Below are positions 22,691 through 35,109 of a DNA stretch of 64,000 bases, one piece after another. Origin of the DNA: Okapia johnstoni (Eukaryota > Chordata > Mammalia > Artiodactyla > Giraffidae); NCBI GenBank assembly GCA_024291935.2, contig CM044320.1, positions 52,518,001 through 52,582,000 of the forward strand, written 5' to 3'. The translations under genes were made by a program, and so were the position numbers. Position 1 is the first letter of the stretch. Every line of letters starts with the position of its first letter. The notes under the pieces were generated by a model that did not search any database, was not told the origin of the DNA, and was given only the letters and a program-made list of their open reading frames with translations.

Positions 22691-24044
22691 CTAGAAATAA
22701 AAGAAAACATAGTGAGGTTTATCTTATTGGTAAAATACTGGGTATTTTAGTTATAAATTATTTGTTTCATTTGTCTTTTGCTACATCATTCTCTAACCCT
22801 AATTCCCAGGGTGAAATTTAGAGGTTTTCAGAGGTCACAATCTTTAAAGTAATTACAGTTACTTGAAAAGATACAGAATAGCCACAAAATATAAGATTTA
22901 ATGATGAATAATACATTATTTTAGGATTTTTTCCCTGCAAATTCACCATTAAAATTCATATGTTACAGAAGAACAGGTAAAGGAATTTACACCAAAATAA
23001 GATTTTGGAAGACCACTTTTCTTCTGAGAAGAGAGCCCTGGAATAAAGAGAGTTGGATCTCAGAAAGGGTTTAAGAAAAGACGAAGAGTTGGGAATTGAC
23101 AAAAAAAAAAAAAAAAAAAAACTGGAAAGAGTAAACGAAGAGGAAGAGAGCGGTGGCATGTAGGATCTTTCAGCTGTAGCATGTGAACTCTTAGTTGTGA
23201 AGTCCCGTGTGCTGCAACTAAGACCTGGCAAGGACAAATAAATAAGCATTTTTTAAAAAGAGGAAGAGTCAGTATCGTCCTCAGTCCATTGTTGAGGACA
23301 CTGCTGCGGCCCCTACTGTATGGCCACAGCTGTGTTTCTGTGTGGACACTGGACCCAAGAGAGATCAACCTGTAGGCAGGGTTGAGCCAATCAGATTCTC
23401 CATCATTATGATTTTACATAAGGAAAGACAACAGAAGAGAGCTATCAGCAGTACTGACTGCATGAGCTGAGAGGTCCCAACAGGAGTTGGAGAAGGCAGC
23501 CCATGGACTAGATACATAATGAGTAAGAGGAGGAAACAGAGATAAAGGAGGACTTATGCCGCTGTGTGTCTGTGTGCACTCTTGGCTCCTGACTCTCCAA
23601 GTTTAATTTTCGGTGGGGTCCACTGTGTTTTGTCCCTGGTCCTTGGTTATGCAAGAGCTTACTGACCATGCCCTGCCAAACACTGCCTCCTTACTAAACC
23701 TATTTCATTTAGGCTAGTGTAAGTACTGATAGTTTTTCTTTACTTACAACTAAAGGAGTCATGATCGTGAGACTGTCAGAGATAAACTATGCTTATCTCA
23801 CAGTCTTGCTCACATCTTTCAACACTTTGTTTTTATTTCAGTAGTATTAGTACATACGTGTACTAACATCCAGAAATATGAAAATGATCAAAGTGCATTC
23901 ATTTTTAAATTAATGCTCACCAAGGCTGGCTAAAAGCCTTAACATAAAGAAACAATTGAACTCATATTAAAGTTTTAACAAATGCACAAACAGAAAAGAT
24001 CAAAATTTGGAGTTCCAAAGCAAAAGCTAATTCTACTCACTTTA
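22691..24044. other. Intron sequence with an A tract and a SINE scrap
   Basis: 23101-23121 is a pure A run. 23150-23258 (GATCTTTCAGCTGTAGCATG, GTGCTGCAACTAAGACC, AAATAAATAAG) resembles a CHR-type SINE end. The remainder is unassigned. Confidence 0.45.
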
Positions 24045-24480
24045 ACAAATATATCTGAGGCATTCTACTAGGCACTGTGGAACACAAAGATAAAGAAAAA
24101 GACCCTGTCCTCACAAAGCATATAAGAGCTTAAAAAAAAATGGATTCGTACTTGACTAAATAATATGCCAAGTAGAGCGTGGTCAGAACATGGGTAGCTT
24201 TGACACGTTATAAGAGATGGGAGAGAGAGTAATTATATGTATATGGAACAGGGAACATTTCCTGGAGAAAGGGAATTGAGACATGAGAAAGTAGTGGCTG
24301 GCAGAGGATGGGGACAAGGAGGGAGGTAGCCGTGTGAGCAATGTAACAGCAGATACTCAAGGAACAGAAAGAGCCCGGCATGGTCTTTACCACGGAAGTG
24401 TATTGGAAGCTTGGTGGTAAGAGTGGTGAGGAATAAGACTGAGAGGTATACTTACAATAGGACATGTAAATGTAAAGGAT
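24045..24480 (+). repeat. Possible L2-like fossil
   Basis: AGGCACTGTGGAACACAAAGAT, CATTTCCTGGAGAAAGGGAATTG and GAACAGAAAGAGCCCGGCATG recall old LINE2 wording. Weak, divergent. Confidence 0.35.
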
Positions 24481-25970
24481 TTGGGTTTTGTTACTTAGGA
24501 AACGGGCTGAGGGAATAATGATTGCTTTAAGAAAATATTAATAATTCTGGCCATCCAGCCACTGTTTAAAGGTTAACTAGACTAGGAAGAGATAAGAGAA
24601 AGAAATAAGCTAGGAGGCTTCATGGGCAGGAAGCGATCATGACCACAAGTAGGACAGCATTCATGGGACCAGAAAGGATGGAAGGCAGCCAGACACCCAG
24701 CACTCATCGGGGGTCACCATCTCTCTATGGTGAACTTTGCAGTCTCGTCCCCTTTACTAGACGGGGCAACACACACTCTGGAGTGCGTTCTTATGTGTTC
24801 TTATTTGTCCCTATTTCCATGTTTCTAATTGAGTTCTTAGGACTGGTTAAAGTATGTTTTCTTTCTATACAAAAGGTTGCAATAATAGCTGTGATGGGCC
24901 GCTGTCATGATTTCATCAAGAGCCATCAAGCAAAACGACACTGTCTGTATCATTAAACATTTCACATAACAGATGGAGACAGCCATGTTTCCTGATAAAT
25001 GCCTTCCACGGTCTGTCTCAGCACATAGCGAACAGAAATTTTGCCTCAACAACGTTCTGTTTCTTTGGTGTTATTTCAGGTAGACCACGTACACATGTCA
25101 GGAACTGGATGATTCGCTGTTGGGCTGTGAGGGAACTCCCATGACCTTTCTGCCTCAGAAATGAAGACAAGGGAAGCACCAAGCTCACCAATTCCTGGGA
25201 AGGCTGCCAGAGGGATGCTGCAGTTGGCAAGGGGGCCTGGAGGGCACAGACAGTCCTTTGCTCAATATTTGCCATTTCTCCCTTAAGAAGGATCATCTGT
25301 TGATTCTATGAGTGGTGGGCCTCTGAGTTACTTCAAAACTAACAGAGCCAACTTTTTGACTTTGAAGTTATGGTCATTCACAAGTTTTATGAAAAAAAAA
25401 AAACATTCTAAATTGCTTTCCATCCTCCAAACTCTTGCTTTCTGCATCCCTCCTCCACATGCCATCAGGGTTATCTTAGCAAATCTCAGGATGGGTCATG
25501 GGATGCTATTCTGGGTGCTGCCCCCACTTTCTCCACCCCCCACCCCCCACCCAGCCCTGCTTTCCCAGGGTCCTACATTCACCCTGCACCCCTGACACCC
25601 TGATGTAACATCCAGCTCCATGACTTCACATCTCATCTCCTGCTGGATCCTTGGTCTGGAGTAAGTGCTCTCCACAGGTCTCCAACGAGAAGTTTCATGA
25701 GCAATTACTGAAGAGGCTCTATGTGTCAGCTACTGGGTGAGATATTGAACATCGAAAGATGAAGCAGACCCCCGAGCAAAGGAATTCAAGGTCAAGAGAC
25801 AGGAAGAGACACAGAAAGAGATAATGGCCAAAACAATATACAATAGTAAGGGGGCACAGGGTATTTGGGGGTGCAAAGAAACATGGTCTTTATTTCAGTC
25901 TACAAAGGCTAATAGAATGCTGCCTAAGCTACTGAAGCAAGGACAAAGTCTAGTTCAGCTTTCTCTTTTA

Positions 25971-26001
<31 letters not shown>

Positions 26002-26232
26002 TGTGAATGAGATTTGTTTAAATGATAAATTAGAATAGTTGCCATCAACAGTCCCCCCACTGAGAAGGAAGGATTCTAGCAACATTGCCCTTTTGTTTAA
26101 GTGCAGCACCCAGAATGGAGGAAACAGGAAAACGGGAAGGTGTCAGAGAGACAAGGTGACCTCAATAATCAAGAGCTGAGCCAGAGTGGGAAGTTGAGAG
26201 GAGGCAAAACACTGCGTGCAGACTGAGTTGGA
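24481..26232. other. Unique-looking intron sequence with (CA)n
   Basis: No exon accepted. A C-rich patch lies at 25525-25555. Confidence 0.45.
25971..25998. repeat. (CA)n microsatellite
   Basis: Fourteen AC units. Confidence 0.95.
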
Positions 26233-26444
26233 GGGAGTACATGCTTAGTCGCTCAGTCATGTCCAGCTCTTTGGAACCCCATGGACTGTAGCCAGGTTCC
26301 TCTGTTCATGATATTTTCCAGGCAAGAATACTGGAGTGGGTTGCCATTTCCTACTCCAGAAGATCTTCCCGACTCAGGGATTGAACCCACATCTCTTCCA
26401 TCTCCAGCATTAGCAGGTGGATTCTTTACCACTAGCACCACCTG
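26233..26444 (-). mobile_element. Bov-tA SINE
   Basis: Antisense Bov-tA from TGCTTAGTCGCTCAGTC to CTAGCACCACCTGGG. TGGAGGGA stands on both sides. Confidence 0.88.
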
Positions 26445-29084
26445 GGCTGGAGGGAAAGGTTCAGAGGTTAGAGAGCAGCCACGGACGCCAGGGAGGCACG
26501 AAGAACAAGACAGTTGAGAAAAGGAGATTTAAAAGAAGTTATGCTGTATATGATGAAAGGATTCCCTTTCGGATGTTCTTATGAGAGGCTCCATAAAGAT
26601 TTAGATGTATTTTCAACTGTTTTGAATATTAAATTTATGTTTCTTTGAATGCCAGACTTTGCTTGCTAAGGGCCACCAGGCAGCTGGGCTCATTATGAAC
26701 AACATCTGGGTACCTATGACCATACTCATCCAGTGATTAAGCTCCTCCTGACAGGGACTTAATTGTACTGATTTCAGTATGTTCTTATCTCCTCAAGCAT
26801 AGAAAATTTTTGCACATACCAGTCTCTAAAAAATGTGTTAACTCATGCTACTGCTTAATTGTATTTTGTTCTATGTTTTCACAGTACTTTGATATTGGGG
26901 ATATGTTAACTAACTTTAATTGCCTTATACAATTGGGTGTCCCACGCATGTTTACTAAACACATTTTAGATGACCTGGTAAATATATTTTAGGCTTTTTG
27001 TATCACTATGTTGTTATCATTCCAAAAAGGTGTTTGTGTCTTAAAATCAGAATGGTTTGTATCTTTCATATGCTTTTAAAGCACCTGATATGCTCTGAAG
27101 ATACCCCATAAAGCGAAGAATGACAGGTTAAAATAACCCAGTGATTCAGAGCCAGTGTTGTTCATTTTGAAAGAAGGACATGTTTTCAAGCCAGAAGTGA
27201 CTGGAACACCTGTTCTGTAGCCCTCCCAAAACATCTTAAATTAATATCTGTGTTCTCAAGTTTTTGGCTTATTTCAGACCATAGGGATTTGGAGGGGGGA
27301 AAAAAAAAGGAAGGGAATGAGAAACATAACAAGATTCACTACCTCCCATATCAACAAGATTCACTACCTCCCATATCAACCAAAGGCACATTTTCTGAAC
27401 CTGTATGTTTAACAACCCACCAAAAATCTATACTGTGATAGAAGTAAATATATTAGATTATAGAGGTTATGAAATCCTGTCCAATTCCCAACCAGAATTG
27501 ATCTCTTCAAGTGTCCTAGTTAAATTCTAATTAGCTCCAAGTGAAGGTTGTCATGACAACAAACCAGCAGATTTTAGTCAATGGAATTTATTTGATATAA
27601 CCCAGAACCTGGGTGCTTTTTTCCCTTACATGTTGGTTAGTATACTGGAAAAAGGAAAAGCTTATATTTCACAACTTTCAAATGTTGTGAATTAATTTGT
27701 TTGCTAATTCACCTACACTAAAAATATTAGTTTTTTCCTCATTTTGTGACATTCCTGCATATATAAATAACTACCAGAACTGGAACACATCTCAAAATGC
27801 CCTAATTAAAGTTGAAGAAACATTTTTAAGTTGGAGAATAAAACAAACTCAAAAATACAGAGGAGAACATCAGGACTGAAAGGAGTTTATTCTTCTCAAG
27901 AACTGAGCCACTCATATATATCACCCTAGTCAGGACATGAAAGCAAGATGCAAAGCTTGACTCAGGCAAGGTCAGTCATCTGGATTCTTCCCTCTGCCTG
28001 CCAAATAACCCCACTTTCCCTGTTTATTCCTAATTTGTTTGTATTCATAGTCAATTTCTTGACTCAGGAGCTGGGCTCATGGGGATGAGCTTGATACCAA
28101 TATCTGACTCCCAGGAAAATTCTGATGATTCATTCTCACCAAGGGGCCATCTTTTCATCTCAGTAGTATCTGAGTGAAAAGATCGTGGTTAGAGACAAGG
28201 AGAAAACTAGTCCCAGGGAAGCTTAGGTGACTAACCTTTGGTAGTAAAGCTGACTGGCAGAGCACAACCTAGAGTCCTTACTCTTATGGACACTCAGTCT
28301 CCTCTCTCAGACAATGTCAGCTGGGAAGACAAATGGGTTCAGGAGGAACAATCACTTTCCTTTTACGAACTATATAATAATGGATTCAAGGACAATTTCA
28401 GCAAAGAGTAGTCTAGGTTATGGCTCAGGGACAGCAACCTGTTAAGTTTGGTCTATGACTAAAAAACTATGATTGTGAGAGATTTATTAAAGAAGTTTAA
28501 AAATGAGTTCTTGAAAACAGATGTGAAAGGGCAACAATGCACTTTAGGAAAAGAATTACATATATGAATCTCATGAGCTTGAGGTATCTGATCTACCAGG
28601 AGATTTATCATAAGTACTCAGGATAGTATTACTATCATTAAACACCTGGTAACTTGTGTCATAACATCTGAGGACCTGTAAAGGATGTGCAACTAAAATT
28701 CTAAGCTATAAGTTCTATGAAAAATGTAGGCACAGAGCACAGGTGATAGAAACTCTGGAAAGTTGTTTCTTTGCAAAGACTAACTGTTCTTGCCTGATAA
28801 TCCTCTTATAGCTGGACTGGTGCTTTCACAACAGTAAAAAATGGACTCATTCACTCCACTGGTAAATTTAGACTGAAAAACACCCACATGTATATTCCGA
28901 AGATCAAAAGAGTCGCTAGATTTTGCATTTTCCCATAATTGGTGTGAAGATGAGGTAAACAGGAAAACAAAATGAGCCCATCCCAATAATAAATACTCTT
29001 TAAGAACCAAAAATGTTTTCTTATTGGTAACCAATTAAATGTCAAACCAGCAAAAGATGATTTAACAAAAAAGATTCAGCATTT
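26445..29084. other. Long unique-looking intron stretch
   Basis: About 2.6 kb without a recognised mobile element. Contains the 25-bp tandem duplication at 27331. A cag|TCTAAATTTACC exon-like segment at 28790-28870 fails the phase test. Confidence 0.5.
27331..27380. repeat. Perfect 25-bp tandem duplication
   Basis: Two identical units starting AAGATTCACTACCTCCC at 27331 and 27356, with no mismatch, which suggests a recent event. Confidence 0.95.
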
Positions 29085-29180
29085 CAAAAATAAAGGAAAG
29101 ATCCTAAAAGCTAACAGAGAAGTAAAACAGATATGGGACCCAAGTGGCTGGGAATTCAAACAGAAAAGCAGCAGAGGGAG
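29085..29180 (+). repeat. Short old L1 fragment
   Basis: AAGGAAAGATCCTAAAAGC and AGCAGAGGGAG recall an old L1 internal segment also seen at 36280-36950. Confidence 0.4.
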
Positions 29181-31202
29181 GTCCCAGAATTAGAGCTGTG
29201 CTACCGGCATTGGGGGTGACCAGCCCTTAACCAGAGTCAGAGAGGGGCCTCCAGGAAGGGAAAGAAGAGTTGAGACATAAACATTTATGCTTGGGTAAAA
29301 AAATTTATGGATGAACATGACAGATCTCATGTAATGATCAGAGAGAAGCTAAGAAAAAAGACAGATAGAGGAAAAATCAAACCTTCTACAGGAAAGGAAA
29401 ATAACCACAGTACCCTCTAAACTGTGAACACTGTTTAGAGGGTTATAATAATGTAAACACTGAATGCTGGCTTAATTAAATTCTGTGATATAACCGTGTT
29501 TAGAAAGGAAGGGGAAAGGAACAGTTGAGAAGTATAAGGGATTCAAGTCCTTACACATCATAGTAAAATCAATAGATACTATATGGAATTGATACATAAA
29601 GGGAGAAAACTAATTATTTTTGGCTCTCATTAGCATTATTCATCAACTTTTCTGGCTTTCATCTTTCCAAGTTGGTAGCAGAATTATTGTCATGGCTTGT
29701 GACTTATTCATCCAATGACATGTGAAAGGAAGTGACATGATGTAAACCTGCAGAGCCAGGCTATGATGTGTTTCCTTTCTTCACCAAAGCCCAGTGCCTG
29801 GAGATGTTTCAGAGAATGGATGCTCTGCCAGCCTGGAGGCTGGTGTGAAGAGCCATAGAGCCCAGTGGATTCACTTGGATTTGAAGTTGTGTTGGTTGCC
29901 TTGTTTTTCGCAACTGATTCTGCAAATTATTTATAGACTTGGAACTAAATAACAAAAGGAACAGCTGAAAGAGTTGCAAGTGGACTGCTTACAGGACTGC
30001 AGGTTGTGGACAGGTTGGGCAGGAGACTGTCCCTTTTCATTTTAAACCTTGTCCATCTATTTGATTTTTTTTTCAAAAAAATTTGCTGCAGTAACTAGGG
30101 AACATATATCTCAATAAACTAGATGAATGTACAAATGGAAATTCAAAGAGCAAGTGGTTAGGGGAGGACACACATTCTCTGCTTCTATCATTTTTCCATA
30201 GAGGATTAGGAACTTCCACTCCACTCCTGAGAAGCAGGGACACTGGTAGCTTCTTTCAGACCTAGCCAGGAGAGCAGAGTCACTTGGTGAGTCTGAGAAA
30301 AGCAACAGAGTATGCTAGGCTCAGCTCCATCAAGGCAATCTTTGCTTACAGTTTTGGAGGCACCCTGCCTACAGGACTATTATTCTCTGCTCCTCCATGT
30401 GGTCAGCCTTCCTGGGGCAGGAGGGGAGTGGTGGAAATTCTATGGTCACACAAGTATGCTAGATAACTGTGTGACTAGGTGGGCAAGTCTGGCTAATTCA
30501 GGGGTGGAATGGTAATAAGCTTACTTGGCCATAGATCCAATGCCATGTTTGCTAATCAGTTTTATCAGCAACGATGCTGATGTTTTGATATCTCCATATA
30601 CAGTATCCATTTCCTGTGTCTCATTTCTCAATGGGTTTAGAACACAGAAGGAATAGAAGAGAAATAACCCTTTCCTCCAAAACATAAACATCAGTCATCA
30701 CAAAACCACTCAACTCTGTAATCAGATGAATAACACACTATAACATTAATATAATACACCTTTTTCTCTGGTTAGAAAAATACAGATGTGCAGAAAGAGT
30801 CTGAAAGATACATGCTTATCTATATTTTCTAATTTTTCTTCACATATTACTTGCATAATAAAAATGCTCAAATATTAGACTAAGAGTGAAAAATTAAAAG
30901 TAACATTATAAAGCTATAGAGCATTGTCTCTTAGGAGCCATGGTGATATCTGAATAATTTCTCTAGGTTGGCTTTGTTTTCATTACCATTTGATTCTTAG
31001 TATTAGAAGAGCTTTGAAGAAAACATTACTTATGTGTCCAAAAGTTGGGTCATATTTGGTTCTCTAAGTAGAGAAAGTAAAGGCCAGAAGAATCACATGA
31101 TCTATGTTTAGCTACATAGCTCTGCTCTGACAAAGTAAAAAATAATTTAAATGATTATGGATAATGGCATCCATCCTGCAATATAATTTTCCATTAACTT
31201 AC
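29181..31202. other. Unique-looking intron sequence
   Basis: Contains a small inverted repeat at 29412-29443. No mobile element or exon recognised up to the exon at 31203. Confidence 0.5.
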
Positions 31203-31356
31203 TTCCATTTCTGCATCAACTGCAGAAATTGCTGTTTGCTCTTCTGTTTCCTCTACTTCACGTAAATTTTCATTTGAAGTAACTTTAGGACTTGCTGGCA
31301 ATGATATTTCAGCAATTTGCATAAGATTAGATAGTTTCTCATGAACTGAAATAACT
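31203..31356 (-). CDS. Internal coding exon 6 of 7 (possible CFAP54)
   Basis: Seen: acceptor GTTATTTTTAG, 154 bp (1 nt plus 51 codons), donor ATGGAA|GTAAGT on the minus strand. The peptide has a helical start (VISVHEKLSNLMQIAEISL), then a proline/serine linker and a strongly acidic stretch (NLREVEETEEQTAISAVDAE). The acidic segment looks disordered. The tandem AG (AGAG) at the acceptor offers a second site 2 nt downstream, but that one shifts the frame into a stop, so the first AG is used. It ends in phase 0, matching exon 7. The donor is a perfect GTAAGT, in contrast to the GC donor of the preceding intron. Confidence 0.9.
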
Positions 31357-31620
31357 CTAAAAATAACAAACATGTATGCGTTTTATTTGAAAGGTTAAGA
31401 AAGGCATTCATTTATTCCAAGAATCAATAATATGTCTAAAATAAATCCTTAGTTATTTAACACTTAGATTTCTGGCAACTCCCCCCCCCCAAACATCATT
31501 CATTCAATTATTCCTTCATTCAAGAGACATGAGCCAAGAGATGTGATTCTCATCTGTATAATGTTTATGATTTAGTTATACACCCAGTCAGATTTATAAT
31601 TATAAACTGGCAAAGGCATA

Positions 31621-31758
31621 ATAGAGATTCCCTGGAGGAGGAAATGGCAACCACTCCAGTATTCTTGCCTGGAAAATTCCATGGACAGAGGAACCTGGCT
31701 GGCTATAGTCCCTGGGGTTGCAAGGAGATGGATATGACTAAGCACAGCACCACAAGCA
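31621..31758 (+). mobile_element. Bov-A monomer SINE with target-site duplication
   Basis: CACTCCAGTATTCTTGCC to ACTAAGCACAGCACCAC. CAAAGGCATA at 31611-31620 and 31759-31768. Confidence 0.9.
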
Positions 31759-31768
31759 CAAAGGCATA

Positions 31769-33224
31769 GTGAGAAAAGAAATGTAGGCAGCCAAAATATT
31801 GCTTAAGATGAAAATAAAGGAAATAAATATCTACATGGGCAAAGAAACACCAGGTAGTGACAAAAGATCTACTCCTGCTTAAACTCAGTACCATCTCCGA
31901 TTGGCTGGCTGGTCTAAAGTTAAGAAATAGGACAAGTCAGCCATGGCTCTAAGAAACCAATCAAGGAGCCCACACAGTGACATGTACCGTGTGGGGAGTG
32001 GGGATTAGGGAGAAGAATCAAGAAAGAAGGAAAAGCAAAAGCCAAGTATGAGGGCAGAGGACAGGGTGGTAATTACACTGAGGCCAGAAGGCTTCTGGAG
32101 TCACAGTCCAGTGACTCGTGGAGGTGCTGAAGGCAGGGGTTAACTAGTCAATGAGGTCAGAAGCTGGAAAAGCATCGAAACAGTGAAAGGAGGCAAACAG
32201 CCGCCTGCAGGGCTCCCAGTGACTCTAGGATCCAAGTGTGCAGAGAACAGGTGCGTGCATAAATGTGCATGGATCCACAGGTCTCTATCCAGGGATGGAG
32301 GGAAATTTTTATGTAAAAGAAGTAGATGATGCAAAAAACCAAAATGACACCAGGAACAAATGCAGAAAGATCGATTCCCCAGTTTTCCATAGCATCCTCT
32401 TACTTTGCCTTCTAAAGGATGGTTAACAAGAGCAACTCCCTGTAGACTGCCCTTATCTTGACCCTCATAGGAACACAAGGAACTCCACCCTGAGTGAGAG
32501 GAATAGTCTATTTTCACTGTATCACCAAGGGGTGAATCAGATGAACATTTGTCAGGTACCTTCCCCGATAAGAGCCTCAGTGACAGGGGCGTGTCCCTAA
32601 CTTTAGTCACTCTACTGTTGATCATAAACACACCAAAATCAAGAGCGTTTTGTAGTTTTTTTTTTAAAAAAGAATCTTGTCAGTTTCGTTACATTCTGTT
32701 CTCCAGAAATTATAATCTTTTTCATCATGCAGTTCTGAAAAATAAATCCTGCTACGTTTTGGATGTACAAGGTAAGAGCAGAGTTGGGCATGACTTAGTG
32801 ACTGAACAACAATAAAGGTAGGAGCATGCTTTCTCAATGTTGTGGCTTAGCGGTGCTAGTATAGTCTTATGTCTAAGATTTTCTGCCATTCCACTGAAAA
32901 AAACAAAAAGAAGAAAAGAAAGTTGACTGAATAAGTGAAAGTATGCCAGCTCTTGAAACATCTCTTGTTTTATTCCCTTTCATGCTGAGGCCAGAAAGTC
33001 TTTCCAAATGGAAATCAGGGAGCAGGAACCAGACTCTCCTCAGAAGGACGGAGAAGCACCAAGTCTCTGTTCACTGAGCACTTAGTAGGTGGCGAACAGG
33101 GGAAAGAGCTGAGGCCAACAGGTGCAGGAGGAAGTGAAGAGACTTGAAATTTGCCTGGTGCTTTTGGTTTTACAAAGTATATGCATATATTATACATGCA
33201 TGCAACGCATATGCGTATACTGTC
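31769..33224. other. Intron sequence, mostly unassigned
   Basis: 32770-32812 is a Bov-A tail scrap (AGAGTTGGGCATGACTTAG). A 163-codon minus-strand reading covers 32140-32631; see findings. Confidence 0.45.
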
Positions 33225-33345
33225 TGTCTTGATCCCAACAATAACCCCCAAAGGTAGGCAAAGTATTATTTCCATCTCAGAAATGAGAAAATGGAATGGG
33301 TTAGGGTTAGGGTCACAAGAGTAACAAATAGTGGGATCACAACTA
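33225..33345 (-). repeat. MIR-like fossil
   Basis: GATCCCAACAATAACCCCC, TATTATTTCCATCTCAGAAATG and GTGGGATCACAACTAA follow the antisense MIR order. Confidence 0.5.
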
Positions 33346-33721
33346 AATTAAGCAAAGAAAAAAACTGAAAACAAACAAGGAATTGAATAAGGTGAAATCA
33401 GAAGAGACAGAACACAGGCATGCGTGAAAGTTAAGAGTCTCCATCCACTGTTGGATGAAGAGGGAGGCAAACAACGTGGTTGATGCAGAGACTTTTGACG
33501 GGGGAACAGATAGGATTGGCCAACGTATAGGACTGGGCAGAGAGGGAAGGATGAGGCCAGGATGGGGATGGAGTTTGGGCTTAATTACAACTTAATACAG
33601 AGTCACATTAAGTTATTTTTAAAACACACCCTAAACTACAGGCAAAATATAGTACAGACAACATCTTTGTACTCTCTGTGATCTGTTTATGAAGTACTAG
33701 GAACTGTTACTCCAATAATTT

Positions 33722-33933
33722 GCTGTGCTTAGTTGCTTAGTCGTGTCCGACTCTCTGCGACCCCATGGACTGTAGCCTGTCAGGCTCCTCTATCCATGGG
33801 GATTCTCTAGGCAAGGATACTGGAGTGGGCTGCCATGCCCTCCTCCAGGGGATCTTCCCAACCCAGGGATCAAACCCAGGTCTCCCACATTGCAGGTGAA
33901 TTCTTTACCTTCTGAGCTACCAGGGAAGCCCCC
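33722..33933 (-). mobile_element. Bov-tA SINE
   Basis: Antisense Bov-tA from GCTGTGCTTAGTTGCTTAG to GCTACCAGGGAAGCCCC. CCAATA borders both sides. Confidence 0.9.
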
Positions 33934-33959
33934 CAATACTAGGACAATACTCCAACACA

Positions 33960-34135
33960 ATACTCCAGCAATACTAGGTCCTATTATTATTCCTATTTTA
34001 TTGATAAGGAGACTGAGGCACACAGAGGTTAAGTAGCCTGGTCAAGGATACTAAGATAGAGAAGGCCACGACTGGCATGTGAACCAAAGCAGACTGAAGT
34101 CAGAGTTCATGCTCTTAACCACTGCAATATCATAC
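33960..34135 (-). repeat. MIR SINE fossil
   Basis: Antisense MIR: CTATTATTATTCCTATTTTA, GGAGACTGAGGCACACAGAG and TGCTCTTAACCACTGC. It lies about 140 bp downstream of the GC donor. Confidence 0.85.
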
Positions 34136-34270
34136 TCCTCTAAGTAAAAGGAAGATTCTTCCAAAAATGTCCTCCAAAAGTTCTTCTGGATTTACCTTGT
34201 ATATTACTGAAACAGCCAATCTCATGAAAATATCAGCAAAGAGGGTTAGAATTGCAGATAATCCATCTTT

Positions 34271-34276
34271 ACTTGC
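34271..34276 (-). promoter_or_regulatory. Non-canonical GC 5' splice site (GC-AG intron)
   Basis: The minus strand reads AAAAAG|GCAAGT. Apart from the C at intron position 2, the site fits the U1 consensus well, as is usual for real GC donors. It is supported by frame: the 2-nt overhang AG plus the A of exon 6 completes an Arg codon, whereas the nearby GT donor leads to stops. Confidence 0.8.
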
Positions 34277-34383
34277 CTTTTTAGTGGAACCCAGAAAGAG
34301 CCTACATACACACTGTTGCAAGCAGTAGATGCAACATCAGAAATATTCAGGGGCTTCATATTATATGCATACAACAATAAAAC
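34277..34383 (-). CDS. Internal coding exon 5 of 7 (possible CFAP54), followed by a GC donor
   Basis: Seen: acceptor TTTTCTTACAG, then 107 bp (35 codons plus 2 nt), then AAAAAG|GCAAGT on the minus strand. The peptide begins VLLLYAYNMKPLNISDV and ends SVYVGSFWVPLK. A GT six bases further on (GGCAA|GTAAAG) would end in phase 0; joined to the next exon with either acceptor choice it runs into a stop. Only the GC donor gives an Arg codon across the junction and an open frame. GC-AG introns with an AAG|GCAAGT consensus are a known minor class spliced by the major spliceosome. The exon is separated from exon 4 by an 18.1-kb repeat-filled intron. Confidence 0.88.
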
Positions 34384-35109
34384 CTGTAAGAAAATGAAAA
34401 GACATCTCAAATGTGACATCAAAATTACACTCCACCTCAAAAGCTACAGCATTGGTTCTCAAAACAATGTCATTATACTTTAAAAGGTTTTTCTTTGAAA
34501 GAGAAAAATGAGGCTTTTTCCCCCAATTCACTTTAAAGAGAAATGATATGAACAAGAATTGTGCAAAGGTTATCAGACGAAAATAAATGTTAGTTGGTAC
34601 TAAGATTATATTATTTTTGAAGACTGACAGTTCTTACTGCAGTTAAGTTTAAATTTTAGCCTTTGAAGGTCCTCTGCATCAAGTTCTAATATATACCTGG
34701 TGAATATCCAACTTGGTTTCCTGTTCCTTCTCAATATGCCCCTTTCCCCGTCGGTGGTCTTGGCTACTTTTGTGCACTCAGGCGATTCCCTTCTTCTTTT
34801 GTGCATGCAATCCACATGCAATTTTTCAGACCCCGCCTCTAAGATGAAACCCCTCCTAATGACTCATGCTTTAGTAATTTACCTGATGTTTGAACTCTTG
34901 ACAGTTCTTAGAGTCAGCCCTACACTCTATGGCACCTCTTTTTAATGAATTCACAGAATTTGAGATTCAGAGAAACTTAGAGGTGGTCCTAAGTCCTTCA
35001 TTTTAGATGTAAGAAAGCTGCGCCCCAGAGTTGATGATCAAAATTGACTAATTAAGTGCATTCATTTACCTCTGGTTCCTCTCAAGTCAAACTAAAGTCA
35101 GAGTAAAGG

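Noticed and set aside
25018..25296. 92-codon minus-strand reading between exons 6 and 7
   Set aside because: No GT or GC donor in the needed phase and no clear acceptor.
28785..28880. Possible exon after TTTTTCAG with a GC-like donor (TATCAG|GCAAGA)
   Set aside because: It would end in phase 1, whereas exons 6 and 7 both require phase 0 at this point.
33176..33219. Alternating purine-pyrimidine stretch (TATGCATATATTATACATGC type)
   Set aside because: Could form left-handed or cruciform DNA, but such runs are common in introns and nothing else points to a function.
33298..33313. Two TTAGGG units, telomere-like
   Set aside because: Too short for an interstitial telomeric array; within a MIR-like fossil.
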